Source: Leptolyngbya subtilissima AS-A7 (GTDB lineage Bacteria > Cyanobacteriota > Cyanobacteriia > Phormidesmidales > Phormidesmidaceae). From it: 64,000 bases of DNA. Every line of letters begins with the position of its first letter. Position 1 is the first letter of the stretch. The stretch lies in NCBI RefSeq assembly GCF_039962255.1, contig NZ_JAMPKY010000002.1:186001-250000 (forward strand), read 5' to 3'. The position numbers were made by a program, and so were the translations under genes. The notes under the pieces are model-generated. The model saw nothing but the letters and a program-made list of their open reading frames with translations. It was not told where the DNA came from and searched no databases. This document shows, one piece after another, positions 29,701 to 39,089 of the stretch.

Positions 29701-30636
29701 ATGCTTACGAATACTACCCCTGCCGTCGAAGCCAGACTATTGCCTCGCCAGCCACGCCAGATCTTATCGGCAGCGGCCTTGGCCACCCTCAACCAGCGAT
29801 CGAACTGGGCCGGGGCCAGGCAGTTTTTGGGCCACTTAGCAGTGATGTCCATCAGCGGCTACCTCTGGGCCACTGCTCCCTTGGGGCTGGCGCTGCCCGC
29901 CCTGGTTATCTACGGGGCCAGCCTAGCGCTAATGTTTTGTGCCATGCACGAGTGCTGCCACCGGACCGCCTTCGCTAACTCCCGTCTCAATGAAGGAGCA
30001 GCCTGGCTAGCAGGGCTGCTGTCGTTTTATAACAGTACGTTTTACCGGCGCTACCACAAGTGGCACCATCGCTACACCCAGATCCCCGGCAAAGACCCTG
30101 AGCTAGAAGACGACAAGCCTACCAGCTTAAGCAACTACGTCTGGCAGATGAGCGGCATTTCCTGGTGGATTGGCAAGGTGCGCAGCCACAGCAAAGTCGC
30201 CTTTGGGCAACTGGACGGTCTATATTATCTACCCGAAAGCTCCCACGCTGAGGTGGTTCGTTCGGTGCAACTTCAGCTGCTGACCTATGCGGCGGTAGTG
30301 GTAGTCTCTACCCTGCTGGGCCAGCCGTGGTTTTTGTTCACCTACTGGGTGCTACCGCTGGCGGTGGGTCAACCCCTACTGCGGGTTGTGCTACTGGCTG
30401 AGCACACCGGCTGCCCTAACGACGCCAACCCGCTGATCAACACCCGCACCACGCTCACCCTCTGGCCTCTACGTTGGCTGATGTGGAACATGCCCTACCA
30501 CGCTGAGCACCACCTCTACCCATCAATTCCGTTTCAGGCGCTGCCAGCGGCCCACGGACAGCTCAAGCCCTACTTCACCTGCATAGATGCTGGCTATGTG
30601 CGAGCCCATCGCAGCATTGCGACGGATTTCAGCTAA
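29701..30636 (+). CDS. Membrane fatty-acid-desaturase-family protein
   Basis: 311 residues. The three di-iron histidine boxes are present: HECCHR (about residue 83), HKWHHR (about 120) and HAEHH (about 265). Hydrophobic pairs precede and follow them (ALVIYGASLALMFC; LLTYAAVVVVSTLLG). By family it is an oxygen- and electron-dependent desaturase or hydroxylase in the membrane. It differs from the housekeeping Des proteins I know, and carotenoid or unusual lipid substrates are possible. Its TAA stop overlaps the next gene's ATG by one base, so the two are translationally coupled; regulation by the divergent GntR protein is likely. Confidence 0.85.
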   Translation: MLTNTTPAVEARLLPRQPRQILSAAALATLNQRSNWAGARQFLGHLAVMSISGYLWATAPLGLALPALVIYGASLALMFCAMHECCHRTAFANSRLNEGAAWLAGLLSFYNSTFYRRYHKWHHRYTQIPGKDPELEDDKPTSLSNYVWQMSGISWWIGKVRSHSKVAFGQLDGLYYLPESSHAEVVRSVQLQLLTYAAVVVVSTLLGQPWFLFTYWVLPLAVGQPLLRVVLLAEHTGCPNDANPLINTRTTLTLWPLRWLMWNMPYHAEHHLYPSIPFQALPAAHGQLKPYFTCIDAGYVRAHRSIATDFS

Positions 30637-31649
30637 TGAGTATGGTCACACCGGGGCGGTTTACGCTTCAGGAATTTCCTCTCCAGTGCGGTGTTGTACT
30701 GCCCCAAGTGGAAGTGGTGTATCAGGTTTATGGAGAGCTGAACAGTCGTCACAGCAACGCCATCCTCTACCCCACCTCCTACGGAGCTCAGCACACCGAT
30801 GTTAACTGGTTAGTGCGTCCCGGCGGCATTCTCGACCCCAATCGCTGGTGCGTGGTGATGGTCAATATGTTTGGCAACGGCCTTTCGACCTCGCCCAGCA
30901 ACTACCCCGCCGTAGCCCAGCCTGGCGTCTACTTCACCCACTACGACAACGTGCGCGCCCAGCAGGCTCTAGTTACGCAAGAATTGGGCATCGACCAGCT
31001 GGCCCTAGTCTACGGCTGGTCGATGGGGGCGCAGCAGGGCTACCACTGGGGCGCGCTCTACCCCGATCGCGTGCAGCGCATCGCAGCCCTCTGCGGCACC
31101 GCTAAAACCACCGATCACAACAAAATCTTTCTCTATAGCCTGCGGGCCGCCCTCACCAGTGACCCGACCTGGAACGGCGAACGGTTTGAGGGCACTCCCG
31201 ATCGCGGCTTTCACACCTTTGCCCAGATCTACGCTAGCTGGGCAGCCTCCCAGGCCTATTACCGAGCTAAGCCCTACCTAGACTGGGGCTACGACTCCCT
31301 CGAAGACTACATTCTGCGCGGCTGGGAGGCGGGCTACCGCCAGCGCAACCCCCACAATCTGCTGGCCATGATCGACACCTGGCTACGCTGCGATGTGGGC
31401 GATAACCCGGTTTACCAGGGCGACTATGCCAAAGCGATAGGGTCAATCACCGCCAAAACGTTGGTTATGCCTGCCACCACCGATCTGTACTTCACTCCTG
31501 AGGATTGCAAAGCCGAGGCAGCGCTGATTCCCAATACCGAGTATCGGCCTATCCCCTCAATTTGGGGTCATCGGGCGGGTAACCCCTACCAGAATCCTGA
31601 AGACGAGGCGTTTATTCAGAGGGCGATCGCAGCACTTCTAACCCAATAA
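30636..31649 (+). CDS. MetX-like alpha/beta hydrolase (homoserine O-acetyltransferase fold)
   Basis: 337 residues with the alpha/beta-hydrolase triad: nucleophile in YGWSMGAQQGYHWG (Ser about 130), Asp in TTDLYFTPEDCK, His in IWGHRAGNP. The N-terminal GELNSRHSNAILYPTSYG is typical of the MetX family. It is shorter and more divergent than methionine-pathway MetX. The one-base overlap with the desaturase gene suggests it works on that enzyme's product or acyl donor rather than on homoserine; this is inference. Substrate unknown. Confidence 0.85.
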   Translation: MSMVTPGRFTLQEFPLQCGVVLPQVEVVYQVYGELNSRHSNAILYPTSYGAQHTDVNWLVRPGGILDPNRWCVVMVNMFGNGLSTSPSNYPAVAQPGVYFTHYDNVRAQQALVTQELGIDQLALVYGWSMGAQQGYHWGALYPDRVQRIAALCGTAKTTDHNKIFLYSLRAALTSDPTWNGERFEGTPDRGFHTFAQIYASWAASQAYYRAKPYLDWGYDSLEDYILRGWEAGYRQRNPHNLLAMIDTWLRCDVGDNPVYQGDYAKAIGSITAKTLVMPATTDLYFTPEDCKAEAALIPNTEYRPIPSIWGHRAGNPYQNPEDEAFIQRAIAALLTQ

Positions 31650-31682
31650 CCCCTCCCCAAGGTGCAGCCATTGAGAAGTTAC

Positions 31683-32162
31683 CTAGGGCTCAAGCTGCAC
31701 CGACGGTTCGCACTGCACCGGAAAGTTGACCGAATTGGCAATAAAGCACTTTTGATGAGCCTGCCCGTGGAGCTGTGTTGCCAGCTCTGAGTTGCTCTCC
31801 GGCGTAATGGTGACAATGGGCCTGAGCAAAACCTTAGAAAACTGCCCGCCGCCGTCCCCCGATTCCATCATCGTGCCGATCGGATAGTCGACATAGCGGG
31901 TGACAATCACCTTGGCCTCAGCACATAAATGCAGATACCACAGCATGTGGCAGCTCGACAGCGAGGCAACCAGCAGCTCTTCGGGATTGTATTTGGTTTT
32001 GTCGCCGCGAAAGACTGGGTCGGCAGAGGCCGCGATCGCCGGTTTGTCGTCAGCGGTAATGGTATGGGCGCGATCGTAGGTGCCGTAGCTCTGGGTGCCC
32101 GACCCGGTGTTGCCCGTCCATATTACTTCTACCCGATAGAGGTGGGGCTTTGATTTGGTCAT
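31683..32162 (-). CDS. OsmC-family peroxiredoxin-like protein
   Basis: 159 residues. The family's catalytic pair is visible: the first cysteine in LVASLSSCHMLWYLHLCAEA (about residue 71) and the second in HQKCFIANSVNFPVQCEP (about 136). OsmC/Ohr proteins reduce organic hydroperoxides with these thiols. It ends 26 bases from the GNAT gene on the same strand, suggesting cotranscription. Confidence 0.9.
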   Translation of the reverse strand: MTKSKPHLYRVEVIWTGNTGSGTQSYGTYDRAHTITADDKPAIAASADPVFRGDKTKYNPEELLVASLSSCHMLWYLHLCAEAKVIVTRYVDYPIGTMMESGDGGGQFSKVLLRPIVTITPESNSELATQLHGQAHQKCFIANSVNFPVQCEPSVQLEP

Positions 32163-32188
32163 CCTAATCCTCTAGAAATTAAGGCAGG

Positions 32189-32638
32189 CTAAAAATCTAA
32201 GGTAAGAATGACACGATCGCGGCACCAAATGCCGTTTTCATAAATCGGTTCTGGATAGGTGCGCACAAAATAGTCACGATCGATCGACTCTAGCCGAAAG
32301 CCCATCTTTTGGTAAAACGCTAGCTGAGCAATACCAGAGTTGCCGGTGCCCACAACCATGCGCTTGGCACCCTGCTGGAGCGATCGCTCCACGGCTGCCG
32401 CCAACAGTAACTTCCCCAGCTTTTTGCCCTGGTGGTTGGTGGCAACGGCAATGTTCATTACTTCAATCACCTGGCGATCGCGCGGTAGTAGCACGACCAC
32501 TGCAATTACAGCATCCCCCTCCAGCAACCCCATCACCGTCGATTGATGGATGTAGGCATCGACTAGCTCTCGCGACGGATCGGCATCCAGCAGTAGGGGC
32601 CACGGCCATTCTGCTGGGGTGAGGTCTTTTACCTGCAT
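32189..32638 (-). CDS. GNAT-family N-acetyltransferase
   Basis: 149 residues with the GNAT acetyl-CoA motif A, NIAVATNHQGKKLGKLLLAAA (QxxGxG/A type), preceded by VIAVVVLLPRDRQVIEVM and followed by the motif B region AQLAFYQKMGFRLESIDRDYF. It acetylates an unknown small molecule or protein amine in the cytosol. Co-directional with the OsmC gene. Confidence 0.88.
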   Translation of the reverse strand: MQVKDLTPAEWPWPLLLDADPSRELVDAYIHQSTVMGLLEGDAVIAVVVLLPRDRQVIEVMNIAVATNHQGKKLGKLLLAAAVERSLQQGAKRMVVGTGNSGIAQLAFYQKMGFRLESIDRDYFVRTYPEPIYENGIWCRDRVILTLDF

Positions 32639-32713
32639 AGTCTATACAAGCGTTTGTGGGCTAGTAGTGTACACAGCAAATGTGAAGAAAACCTCATTAG
32701 GATATCCCTCAGC

Positions 32714-32746
32714 AAAAAAAGGCATCCCATGGGACGCCCTTTTTCA
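32714..32746 (-). terminator. Rho-independent terminator of petE
   Basis: On the minus strand, GGCGTCCCATGGGATGCC forms a GC-rich hairpin (one mismatch) followed by a run of seven T. It lies about 50 bases after the petE stop codon. Confidence 0.85.
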
Positions 32747-32791
32747 AAACTACTATTGAGCTGAGGCTTTAAGCACCTCAGAGTCAGAAGA

Positions 32792-33208
32792 CTAGTTCTC
32801 TAGAATAACCTTGGCTACCATGCCAGCTCCACGGTGAGGAGCGCAGTAGTAGGTGTAGGTACCAGCAGGCATGTCGCTGGTAAAGGTGGTAGCGTAGTTT
32901 TCGCCGGGGGCAAAGGTCAGCTGGGTGTGGGAAATGCTGTCGGCCAGAGCCTTGTCGCCGGGCACACCAGCAGCATCAAACACGACGTTGTGGGGGGCCA
33001 TTTTGTTGTTGACCCAGGTCACGGTGTCGCCAGGCTTAACGGTGACGGTGCTAGGTTCAAACACCAGCAGACCTGCATCAGAACCCATTTTTACATCGTA
33101 GTTGGTGGCCGCAGCAGGGGCAGAGGCCAGGGTGAGAGTACCCACTACTAACAGAGCAGACAGAATAACCAAGCCCAAACGCTGGGCGGCGCGAAATACA
33201 CGTTGCAT
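32792..33208 (-). CDS. petE: Plastocyanin
   Basis: 138 residues: a signal peptide of about 34 residues ([24 protein letters not shown]) targets the thylakoid lumen, then a mature protein of about 104. The four copper ligands are visible: His in MAPHNVVFD, then Cys, His and Met in [11 protein letters not shown]. It carries electrons from cytochrome b6f to photosystem I. The start has a GAGGT Shine-Dalgarno. The gene has its own terminator and is followed upstream by psbV on the same strand, 221 bases away. Confidence 0.97.
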   Translation of the reverse strand: MQRVFRAAQRLGLVILSALLVVGTLTLASAPAAATNYDVKMGSDAGLLVFEPSTVTVKPGDTVTWVNNKMAPHNVVFDAAGVPGDKALADSISHTQLTFAPGENYATTFTSDMPAGTYTYYCAPHRGAGMVAKVILEN

Positions 33209-33429
33209 AACTACCTCTAAAGCTCGTATCTCTAGTTCAATCAGTCAGGAGGCTGTTGAACAGCCTTCCTATGGCATATTACCCGCTTTGCGCAGTAACT
33301 TGGGGCCTCAGCCCTGGAGTAATTGCCGTCCCCGGCAACCTACGAAACTCTGTGAGCAGAAATCGCAGGTGCAAACTCCAGGGTTCAATCCATCAAAGAT
33401 GGGGAAGTTCCCAAATAACTTAACCGTCC

Positions 33430-33936
33430 CTAGACTTGAGGAGCAGAGAAGCGGGTTTTACCAGCTCCCCACATGTCGCCAATTACCCTGGGCTGAAGCA
33501 GAATATGGCCTGAAATCGCCACGAGATCTTCCTCGGTCAAACTACGCATTTTGGGGAAGATATCAGCACTTTTTTTGCTGGGGTGTACCTGAGAAATATC
33601 GGTCAGACCGTCGTAGGTCATCGGCTCTTTCAGGTAGGCCACCAGGGATTCAAGGTTATCGCGGGGAGGCAAGGAACCGGCTAGGGAGTCCGGATCAAGG
33701 CCAACGGTGGGGTTGGTTTTGGTGATCCCCCCGACGTGGCAGGTGCCACAGGCGTAGTTAAACTGGCGACGGCCACGGGTCACCTGCTCTAGAGACAACA
33801 CATAAGTGTCTCCGTCGGGATTGAGCTGTACGGTGCGGGTGGCTTCATCTAGCTCAGCCGCGACAGCGTCTCCCATGACCAGATGGCTGACAAAGAAGAG
33901 TGCGACCGCAACTAGCCAAATGCATCTCTTCAACAT
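33430..33936 (-). CDS. psbV: Photosystem II cytochrome c-550
   Basis: 168 residues from the ATG at 33936, which has a GAGGAG Shine-Dalgarno 5 bases upstream; an earlier in-frame ATG adds a 14-residue leader without support. The signal peptide (LKRCIWLVAVALFFVSHLVMG, cut near VAA|ELD) leads to the lumen. Haem c attaches at CGTCH, followed by VGGITKTNPTVGL; HPSKKSADIFPKMR holds the distal axial His region. It is an extrinsic subunit that stabilises the oxygen-evolving complex. The C-terminus (GDMWGAGKTRFSAPQV) is a little longer than the usual GGGKIYY end; PsbV2 is the alternative but fits less well. Confidence 0.92.
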   Translation of the reverse strand: MLKRCIWLVAVALFFVSHLVMGDAVAAELDEATRTVQLNPDGDTYVLSLEQVTRGRRQFNYACGTCHVGGITKTNPTVGLDPDSLAGSLPPRDNLESLVAYLKEPMTYDGLTDISQVHPSKKSADIFPKMRSLTEEDLVAISGHILLQPRVIGDMWGAGKTRFSAPQV

Positions 33937-34135
33937 GGTTCTCCTCGAATGTATAGGGCTTGGGTATGAAATCAACACAGCTATGTTAAGTCCAACTTAG
34001 GTTCTGAAGTTTCCCATCAGGCAAAACTCCACGCCTAGGCTTGGATTTAGATGTAATTCAACGGAGTTTTCTCCATTAAATTATTCACGTAATGTCTATC
34101 ATGCCACCGAAGGGGGCCATTCCCAATGCTCGCCG

Positions 34136-35080
34136 TTATAAATCGACGCCAATATGAGTTGGCTCTGCGGCATTGAGGCCGTTGGTCCAGGGGGTATGGT
34201 TCTCGACAGCAGCGGGGGCAGCAACCGGCTGGTGCAGACGAATCAACTGAGCCAAGGTCTGCTTGAGCTGGGTGCGCGGCACAATCGAGTCGACAAAGCC
34301 GTGTTCGCGCAGGTACTCGGCGGTTTGAAAATTGTCGGGCAGTTTTTCGCGCAGGGTTTGCTCGACGACGCGGCGACCAGCAAAGCCAATGGTGGCCTTA
34401 GGCTCTGCCAAAATGATGTCGCCCAGCATGGCGAAGCTGGCGGTGACGCCTCCGGTAGTGGGGTGGGTGAGCACCGGCATGTAGAGCAGTTTGGCAGCCT
34501 GGTGCTGCTGGAGCGCGCCCGAAATTTTGGCCATTTGCATCAGACTGAGCATGCCCTCCTGCATACGGGCTCCACCGGAGGCACAGACGATGATCACCGG
34601 TCGGTTAGTGGCGGTACCGCGCTCGATCATGCGGGTGAGTTTTTCGCCGACTACCGAGCCCATGCTGCCGCCCATAAAGCGAAAGTCCATGACGCCGAGG
34701 GCGATGGGCAGGCCATCTAGCTCGCCTAGGCCGGTTTGCACAGCGTCGGTGAGTTTGGTTTTGGCTTGGGTATCGCGCAGGCGATCGCCATAACCCTTGC
34801 GATCCTTAAATTTGAGCGGGTCTTGAGGCTGAATGTGGGTGTCGAGAGGCTGCCAGGTGTTGGCGTCGATTAGCTGGCGAATGCGCTCGTCGCTAAAGAT
34901 GCGGTGGTGGTGACCACAGTCGCTACAGACCCACTGGTTGGTGCGCAAATCTTTGGTGTAGGTGAGGACGTCGCAGTGCTCACACTTCGTCCAGAGACCA
35001 TCGGCAATTTCTCGCTCCTGGCGGTCTTCGCTAATGGGACCTGACTTACGGCGATTGGCAAACCAGTCGAACAGAGACAT
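34136..35080 (-). CDS. accD: Acetyl-CoA carboxylase carboxyltransferase subunit beta
   Basis: 314 residues starting [12 protein letters not shown], as in other cyanobacteria; an ATG 12 bases upstream is an alternative. The N-terminal zinc ribbon is CEHC ... CSDC (about 31-53). The carboxyltransferase domain shows [24 protein letters not shown] and [15 protein letters not shown]. It transfers CO2 from biotin to acetyl-CoA in the first step of fatty acid synthesis, together with AccA, B and C, which are not in the window. Confidence 0.97.
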   Translation of the reverse strand: MSLFDWFANRRKSGPISEDRQEREIADGLWTKCEHCDVLTYTKDLRTNQWVCSDCGHHHRIFSDERIRQLIDANTWQPLDTHIQPQDPLKFKDRKGYGDRLRDTQAKTKLTDAVQTGLGELDGLPIALGVMDFRFMGGSMGSVVGEKLTRMIERGTATNRPVIIVCASGGARMQEGMLSLMQMAKISGALQQHQAAKLLYMPVLTHPTTGGVTASFAMLGDIILAEPKATIGFAGRRVVEQTLREKLPDNFQTAEYLREHGFVDSIVPRTQLKQTLAQLIRLHQPVAAPAAVENHTPWTNGLNAAEPTHIGVDL

Positions 35081-35272
35081 GCGTGGGCTCATCGGCGACA
35101 GAACGACCTAAAAGTGTTCGTTTTGAACACAACCCCCATCCTACCGGGTTTGCTCCTTCTTCGATAGATAGGCTCCCATAGATGGGCTGAGTCAGATGCT
35201 GGGTGATGGCCGCTGGTGCACCGATTTGAGCCATGGCAGAACCAGGGCCAAACCGAGTTTGCGGCCTGTTCG

Positions 35273-37840
35273 CTACTTTGTTGTCATGACATAGACCCCG
35301 TCCCAGTCTTCCGGGGGCGGCTGCACTAGGTATTGTCGGGCGCGGCTCAGGTGCACGGTCACGGCTTTGTCCTTGGGGCGCATCTGCTGGGCCTGCTCAA
35401 ATAGGCGCAGCGCTTGCTCAAACTGCATGGCGGTGTAGGCGCTGCGGGCATGGGCGTAGAGGTCGAGAAAGGCTTCGGTATCGGCGGTGAGCGGGGCGTC
35501 GCGCTGGTCGATGAGTTCGTAGATGCCAACAGCGCGCTGTTTGCCCTTAACCTGGGTGCGGTCTAGCTCACGGGCCCAAATTCTGTCAGCACAGAGGGCA
35601 TAGGTGTACTCGCTGATCACAATGTCGCAGCCATACTCTTTGGTCACCCCCTCTAAGCGGGAGCTGAGGTTAACCCCATCACCGATCACGGTGTACTCCA
35701 TTTTGCGCTGGGAGCCGATGTTGCCCGAGACAACTTCGCCGGAGCTGACGCCAATGCCAATGCGAATTTTGGGTTGCCCTAGAGCCCCGCGCTCGTTGTT
35801 AAATTTGGCTAGCCGTCGCCGCATGTCGAGGGCGCTTTGCACAGCGGCCCAGGCGTGGTTAGTCAGGGGCAAAGGCGCACCAAACACCGCCATCAGCGCG
35901 TCGCCAATAAACTTATCGAGGGTGCCCTCGAAATGGAACACCGACTCGACCATGGTTTCGAAGTAGGCGTTAAGCATTTCGACGACCTTGTCGGCTTCCA
36001 AGTCTTCGGTCAGGGTAGTGTAGCCGCGAATATCTGAGAAGAGCACGGTGACATCTTTGCGCTCGCCTTTCATGAGTAGATCGTCGCCCAAGGCCATGAC
36101 CCGCTCGGCGACGCCAGGGGTCATATAGCGGTAGAGGGTGCTCTTCATCCGCTTTTCTTGGCTGATGTCTTCGAGCACGAGCAGACCGCCCAGCACGCCG
36201 CCCTCGGGGTTGGTGAGGGGATTAACGGTGAGATTGATGCTGCGCTCGAAAATCTGCACCACCTCTTGGGGTACCGGGGTCGCGGCCGGATCGCCCCAAG
36301 GTCGGTAGAGGGCAGGATTGTCGCTGTCAGGCAGAGCCAGCGTTGAGATCGGGTCTAGCTCTGTGCCAGGGCCAGGGGCGATCGCCACCCGCAAACTCTG
36401 CTCCGGCACGTAGTGGCGCGCTCCCTTGCCGAGGCTGTCTTCGAGGCGAAACCGCAGGCTCTCAATGGGGATTGCCTCCCACACCGGGCGGTGGAGTAGG
36501 GCAGCGCACCAGCGATCGCGAATCGTGCGGCTGTGATCGGTGTCCTCGGGGCAGCCAATCAGCTGTAGGGCGGCATCGTTGATGGTGATGATTCGCCCTT
36601 CCATATCGGTAGAAATCACCGCATCGGAAAGGCTTTGCAGAATGTCTTTTTGGTACTGCTTTTCGACCAAGACACTCTCAAACAGCTTGGCATTTTCTAG
36701 GGCGACACCGGCCTGAATGTTGAAGGCCCGCATGAAGGCTTCGTCGGAGGTGGTGAAGGTACCCTGGGCCTTATTGATCAGCTGGGTGACGGCGATCAGC
36801 TTGCCGCCTGAGTCAAACACGGGCATGCAGAGGATATTACGGGTGCGGTAGCCGGTGCGCTTGTCGGGTTCGGGGTTGAAGCGGGGATCCTGGTAAGCAT
36901 CGGGAATATTGAGGAGTTCGCCGGTAGTGGCGACATGACCGACAATGCCGCTGTTTTTAGGATTGCGCAACTCCATCATCGATTTGCCATCAGCAGATTT
37001 TACCTTTGACCACAGATCGCCGCTCTCGTCGTCGATCAGCCACAGGGTGCTGCGATCGGCCTGCATCAGCTGACGGGCTTCTCCCATCACCGACTGCAGG
37101 GTCTTCTCTAGATCCAAACTCTGCTCTAGCGACGAGATTGCCTTCAGCAAAGCGGCTACGCCTTTTTGGTTGCGGGCAGCGATGTAGAACGAGTTGCAGC
37201 TTTCGAGAATTACCCCCAGGGACTCGGCAAATTCTTTAAAGTGGCGCTCGTCTTGCTCGTCGAAGGGAGCATGGTTGAGCTTGTTGAGCAGCTGCACCAC
37301 CGCCACAATGTTGTCGGTCTTTTTGCTGAGCACCGGCATGCAGAGAATGCTGCGAGTGCGGTAGCCGGTCTTTTTGTCGTGGGTAGGGTCAAAGCGATCG
37401 TCGGCGTAGGCGTCGGGGATATTCAGCGGCAGCACGTGGGTAGCCACGTGGCCCGAGATGCCCTTACCCATAGGCACACGGATTTCGAGCGATCGCTCCC
37501 CATCCCCCTGGGCAATCTTCGACCACAGCTCCTGCTTTTCCTGATCCACCATGAAAATAGTGGTGCGCTCAGCCTGAAGAATCTGGCCGATCTTGAGGGT
37601 AAACGCCTCCAAAATCTGCTCCAGCATGACCTCCAACGACTCGTTGTTGATCATGTCGATAGCGCGCAGAAAATGCTCAAACTCTGCTGTGATTTGATCA
37701 AGCAGACTGATGAACTGCGGGGTGGGCAGATCGCGCACCCGATTGGTAAGAGAACTGGTTTGGTTAGCCAGAGACAGCGCGGTGATCATGCTGCGTTGGT
37801 TGAAGACCGGCCCGGAAAGGCCATCGATCTGAGGTGCCAT
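35273..37840 (-). CDS. Class III adenylate/guanylate cyclase with two GAF and a PAS domain
   Basis: About 855 residues, no membrane helices. GAF1 (about 60-210) and GAF2 (about 245-400) both carry GYRTRSILCMPV-type sequences, as in cNMP-binding GAF domains. PAS follows (QSLSDAVISTDMEGRIITIN), then the cyclase homology domain (about 605-790): VLFSDIRGYT with the metal Asp, LDKFIGDALMAVFG with the adenine-recognising Lys, and MEYTVIGDGVNLSSRLE. A Thr stands where class IIIa enzymes have Asp, the pattern of class IIIb cyclases such as CyaB1/CyaC. A short TPR-like tail ends it. It makes cAMP in response to ligand or redox input. The ATG at 37840 was preferred over a TTG at 37876. Confidence 0.9.
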   Translation of the reverse strand: MAPQIDGLSGPVFNQRSMITALSLANQTSSLTNRVRDLPTPQFISLLDQITAEFEHFLRAIDMINNESLEVMLEQILEAFTLKIGQILQAERTTIFMVDQEKQELWSKIAQGDGERSLEIRVPMGKGISGHVATHVLPLNIPDAYADDRFDPTHDKKTGYRTRSILCMPVLSKKTDNIVAVVQLLNKLNHAPFDEQDERHFKEFAESLGVILESCNSFYIAARNQKGVAALLKAISSLEQSLDLEKTLQSVMGEARQLMQADRSTLWLIDDESGDLWSKVKSADGKSMMELRNPKNSGIVGHVATTGELLNIPDAYQDPRFNPEPDKRTGYRTRNILCMPVFDSGGKLIAVTQLINKAQGTFTTSDEAFMRAFNIQAGVALENAKLFESVLVEKQYQKDILQSLSDAVISTDMEGRIITINDAALQLIGCPEDTDHSRTIRDRWCAALLHRPVWEAIPIESLRFRLEDSLGKGARHYVPEQSLRVAIAPGPGTELDPISTLALPDSDNPALYRPWGDPAATPVPQEVVQIFERSINLTVNPLTNPEGGVLGGLLVLEDISQEKRMKSTLYRYMTPGVAERVMALGDDLLMKGERKDVTVLFSDIRGYTTLTEDLEADKVVEMLNAYFETMVESVFHFEGTLDKFIGDALMAVFGAPLPLTNHAWAAVQSALDMRRRLAKFNNERGALGQPKIRIGIGVSSGEVVSGNIGSQRKMEYTVIGDGVNLSSRLEGVTKEYGCDIVISEYTYALCADRIWARELDRTQVKGKQRAVGIYELIDQRDAPLTADTEAFLDLYAHARSAYTAMQFEQALRLFEQAQQMRPKDKAVTVHLSRARQYLVQPPPEDWDGVYVMTTK

Positions 37841-38100
37841 GGGAACCCTATTCAAGCGTGGCAGATGGGAAAACAATGGGCGCAGTCAGCCGCCTAGATA
37901 AGTTGAGGGATTGTGCAGGCTCATCTTCTAAAAGCGGCAAATCGAAAGGGAAACCCTTCCCCGCAAAACCCTCTCACCGAGGTATTAGTGAACCTGCTAA
38001 ACACCTATTACTCTAACCGTATACCTTAGGTCGTAGGACAGAAAGTTGCGATTTGCACAGAATGCCCGACCCCTAGCCATGCCCTAACATACCCAGGCCC

Positions 38101-38856
38101 TCAAGAATGTGGCGCAGCGGTGCCAAAACCATGGGCCAAAAAGGTTACCACCTCCGCCCAGGCCGCGTCAGTGGCGGCGGGGTCATAGCGGTAGCCATCG
38201 TCGCGCATGAAGGTGTGGTTGGCGGGGTAGATCAGAGTTTTATGGTCGACACTGGCGGTGGTCAGGGCATTGAGAATCGTATCGCGACCCTCGGCGGGCA
38301 CGTGGGGATCTTGATCCCCAAAGACCAGCAGCAGACGAGCGGTAATTTCGCCCAGGCGCTCTAGGGTGTTGGCCCTATCTCTCCCAAGCTTGCCGCTGTG
38401 AATGCCAGTCGGATAGCAGCACACCGCTGCCTTGACGATAGGGTTTAGCGCCGCGCGACAGGACAAATGGCCACCAATGCAAAAGCCCGCTGTACCCAGC
38501 TGACCGGGGGCGACGGCGTCCGAGGTTTGAAGCCAGTGCAGCGCTGCCGCTGCATCGGCGTCGTATTGAGCCACCTCTGTGCGGCTGGCGGCGTCGTTGC
38601 CCCGCAGGCGACCCAAGTCATTCGGTTCAATCACAGTGCCAATGGGCTCTAGCCGATGAAAGATCTCTGGAGCCACCACCACGTAGCCGTATCCAGCTAG
38701 GCGATCGGCCAAGCGCAAAATTGGCCCTCCCAGTTGGTAAATGTCTGAGTAAAACAAAATGCCAGGATATTGGCCAGAAACGACAGGCTCCACCACATAA
38801 AGCCGCATCAGGCTGTCGTCTACAGTCAACCCCACCTCACGGCGTTTGATTTGCAC
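38101..38856 (-). CDS. Dienelactone hydrolase family protein
   Basis: About 251 residues. The start is GTG 38856, preceded by a GGAGG Shine-Dalgarno; the frame is open further upstream, but only through a 21-bp tandem repeat that gives a meaningless MGTRAEW heptapeptide three times. The triad is Cys in GTAGFCIGGHLS, Asp in VFGDQDPHVP and His in PANHTFMRDD. By family it opens lactones or esters in the cytosol; substrate unknown. It is divergent from the serine hydrolase at 39090. Confidence 0.87.
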   Translation of the reverse strand: MQIKRREVGLTVDDSLMRLYVVEPVVSGQYPGILFYSDIYQLGGPILRLADRLAGYGYVVVAPEIFHRLEPIGTVIEPNDLGRLRGNDAASRTEVAQYDADAAAALHWLQTSDAVAPGQLGTAGFCIGGHLSCRAALNPIVKAAVCCYPTGIHSGKLGRDRANTLERLGEITARLLLVFGDQDPHVPAEGRDTILNALTTASVDHKTLIYPANHTFMRDDGYRYDPAATDAAWAEVVTFLAHGFGTAAPHS

Positions 38857-38947
38857 CACCAACCTCCAACAGAACGATCTATATATTGAGCCAGGACGAA
38901 TTTGAGAAAGGTAAGGAGTAGGGCATAGACGCTCGGCATGCCCACCA

Positions 38948-39010
38948 ATCCACTCCGCCCTCGTACCCATCCACTCCGCCCTCGTACCCATCCACTCCGC
39001 CCTCGTACCC
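38948..39010. repeat. Three perfect tandem copies of a 21-bp unit
   Basis: The 21-base unit (begins ATCCACTCCGCC, ends CTCGTACCC) occurs three times without a mismatch, and a partial fourth copy follows at 39011. It lies between the divergent dienelactone hydrolase and serine hydrolase genes, in the zone where both promoters must be. Either slippage-prone spacer DNA or an iterated protein-binding site. Confidence 0.85.
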
Positions 39011-39089
39011 ATCCACCCCCATACCTATCTACCGCTATGGTGAAGGATGATTTAATCAACAAGAGGTTACCCAGAACACAAGCACTGGC

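Noticed and set aside
33102-33725. 207-residue plus-strand open frame across petE and psbV
   Set aside because: Antisense to two certain photosynthesis genes and their spacer.
38948-39010. Short CRISPR array
   Set aside because: The 21-bp units are directly adjacent with no spacers, and no cas gene is in the window.
38857-39012. N-terminal extension of the dienelactone hydrolase with a repeated MGTRAEW heptapeptide
   Set aside because: It is translation of the 21-bp tandem repeat; the GTG at 38856 has a proper Shine-Dalgarno and fits the family start.
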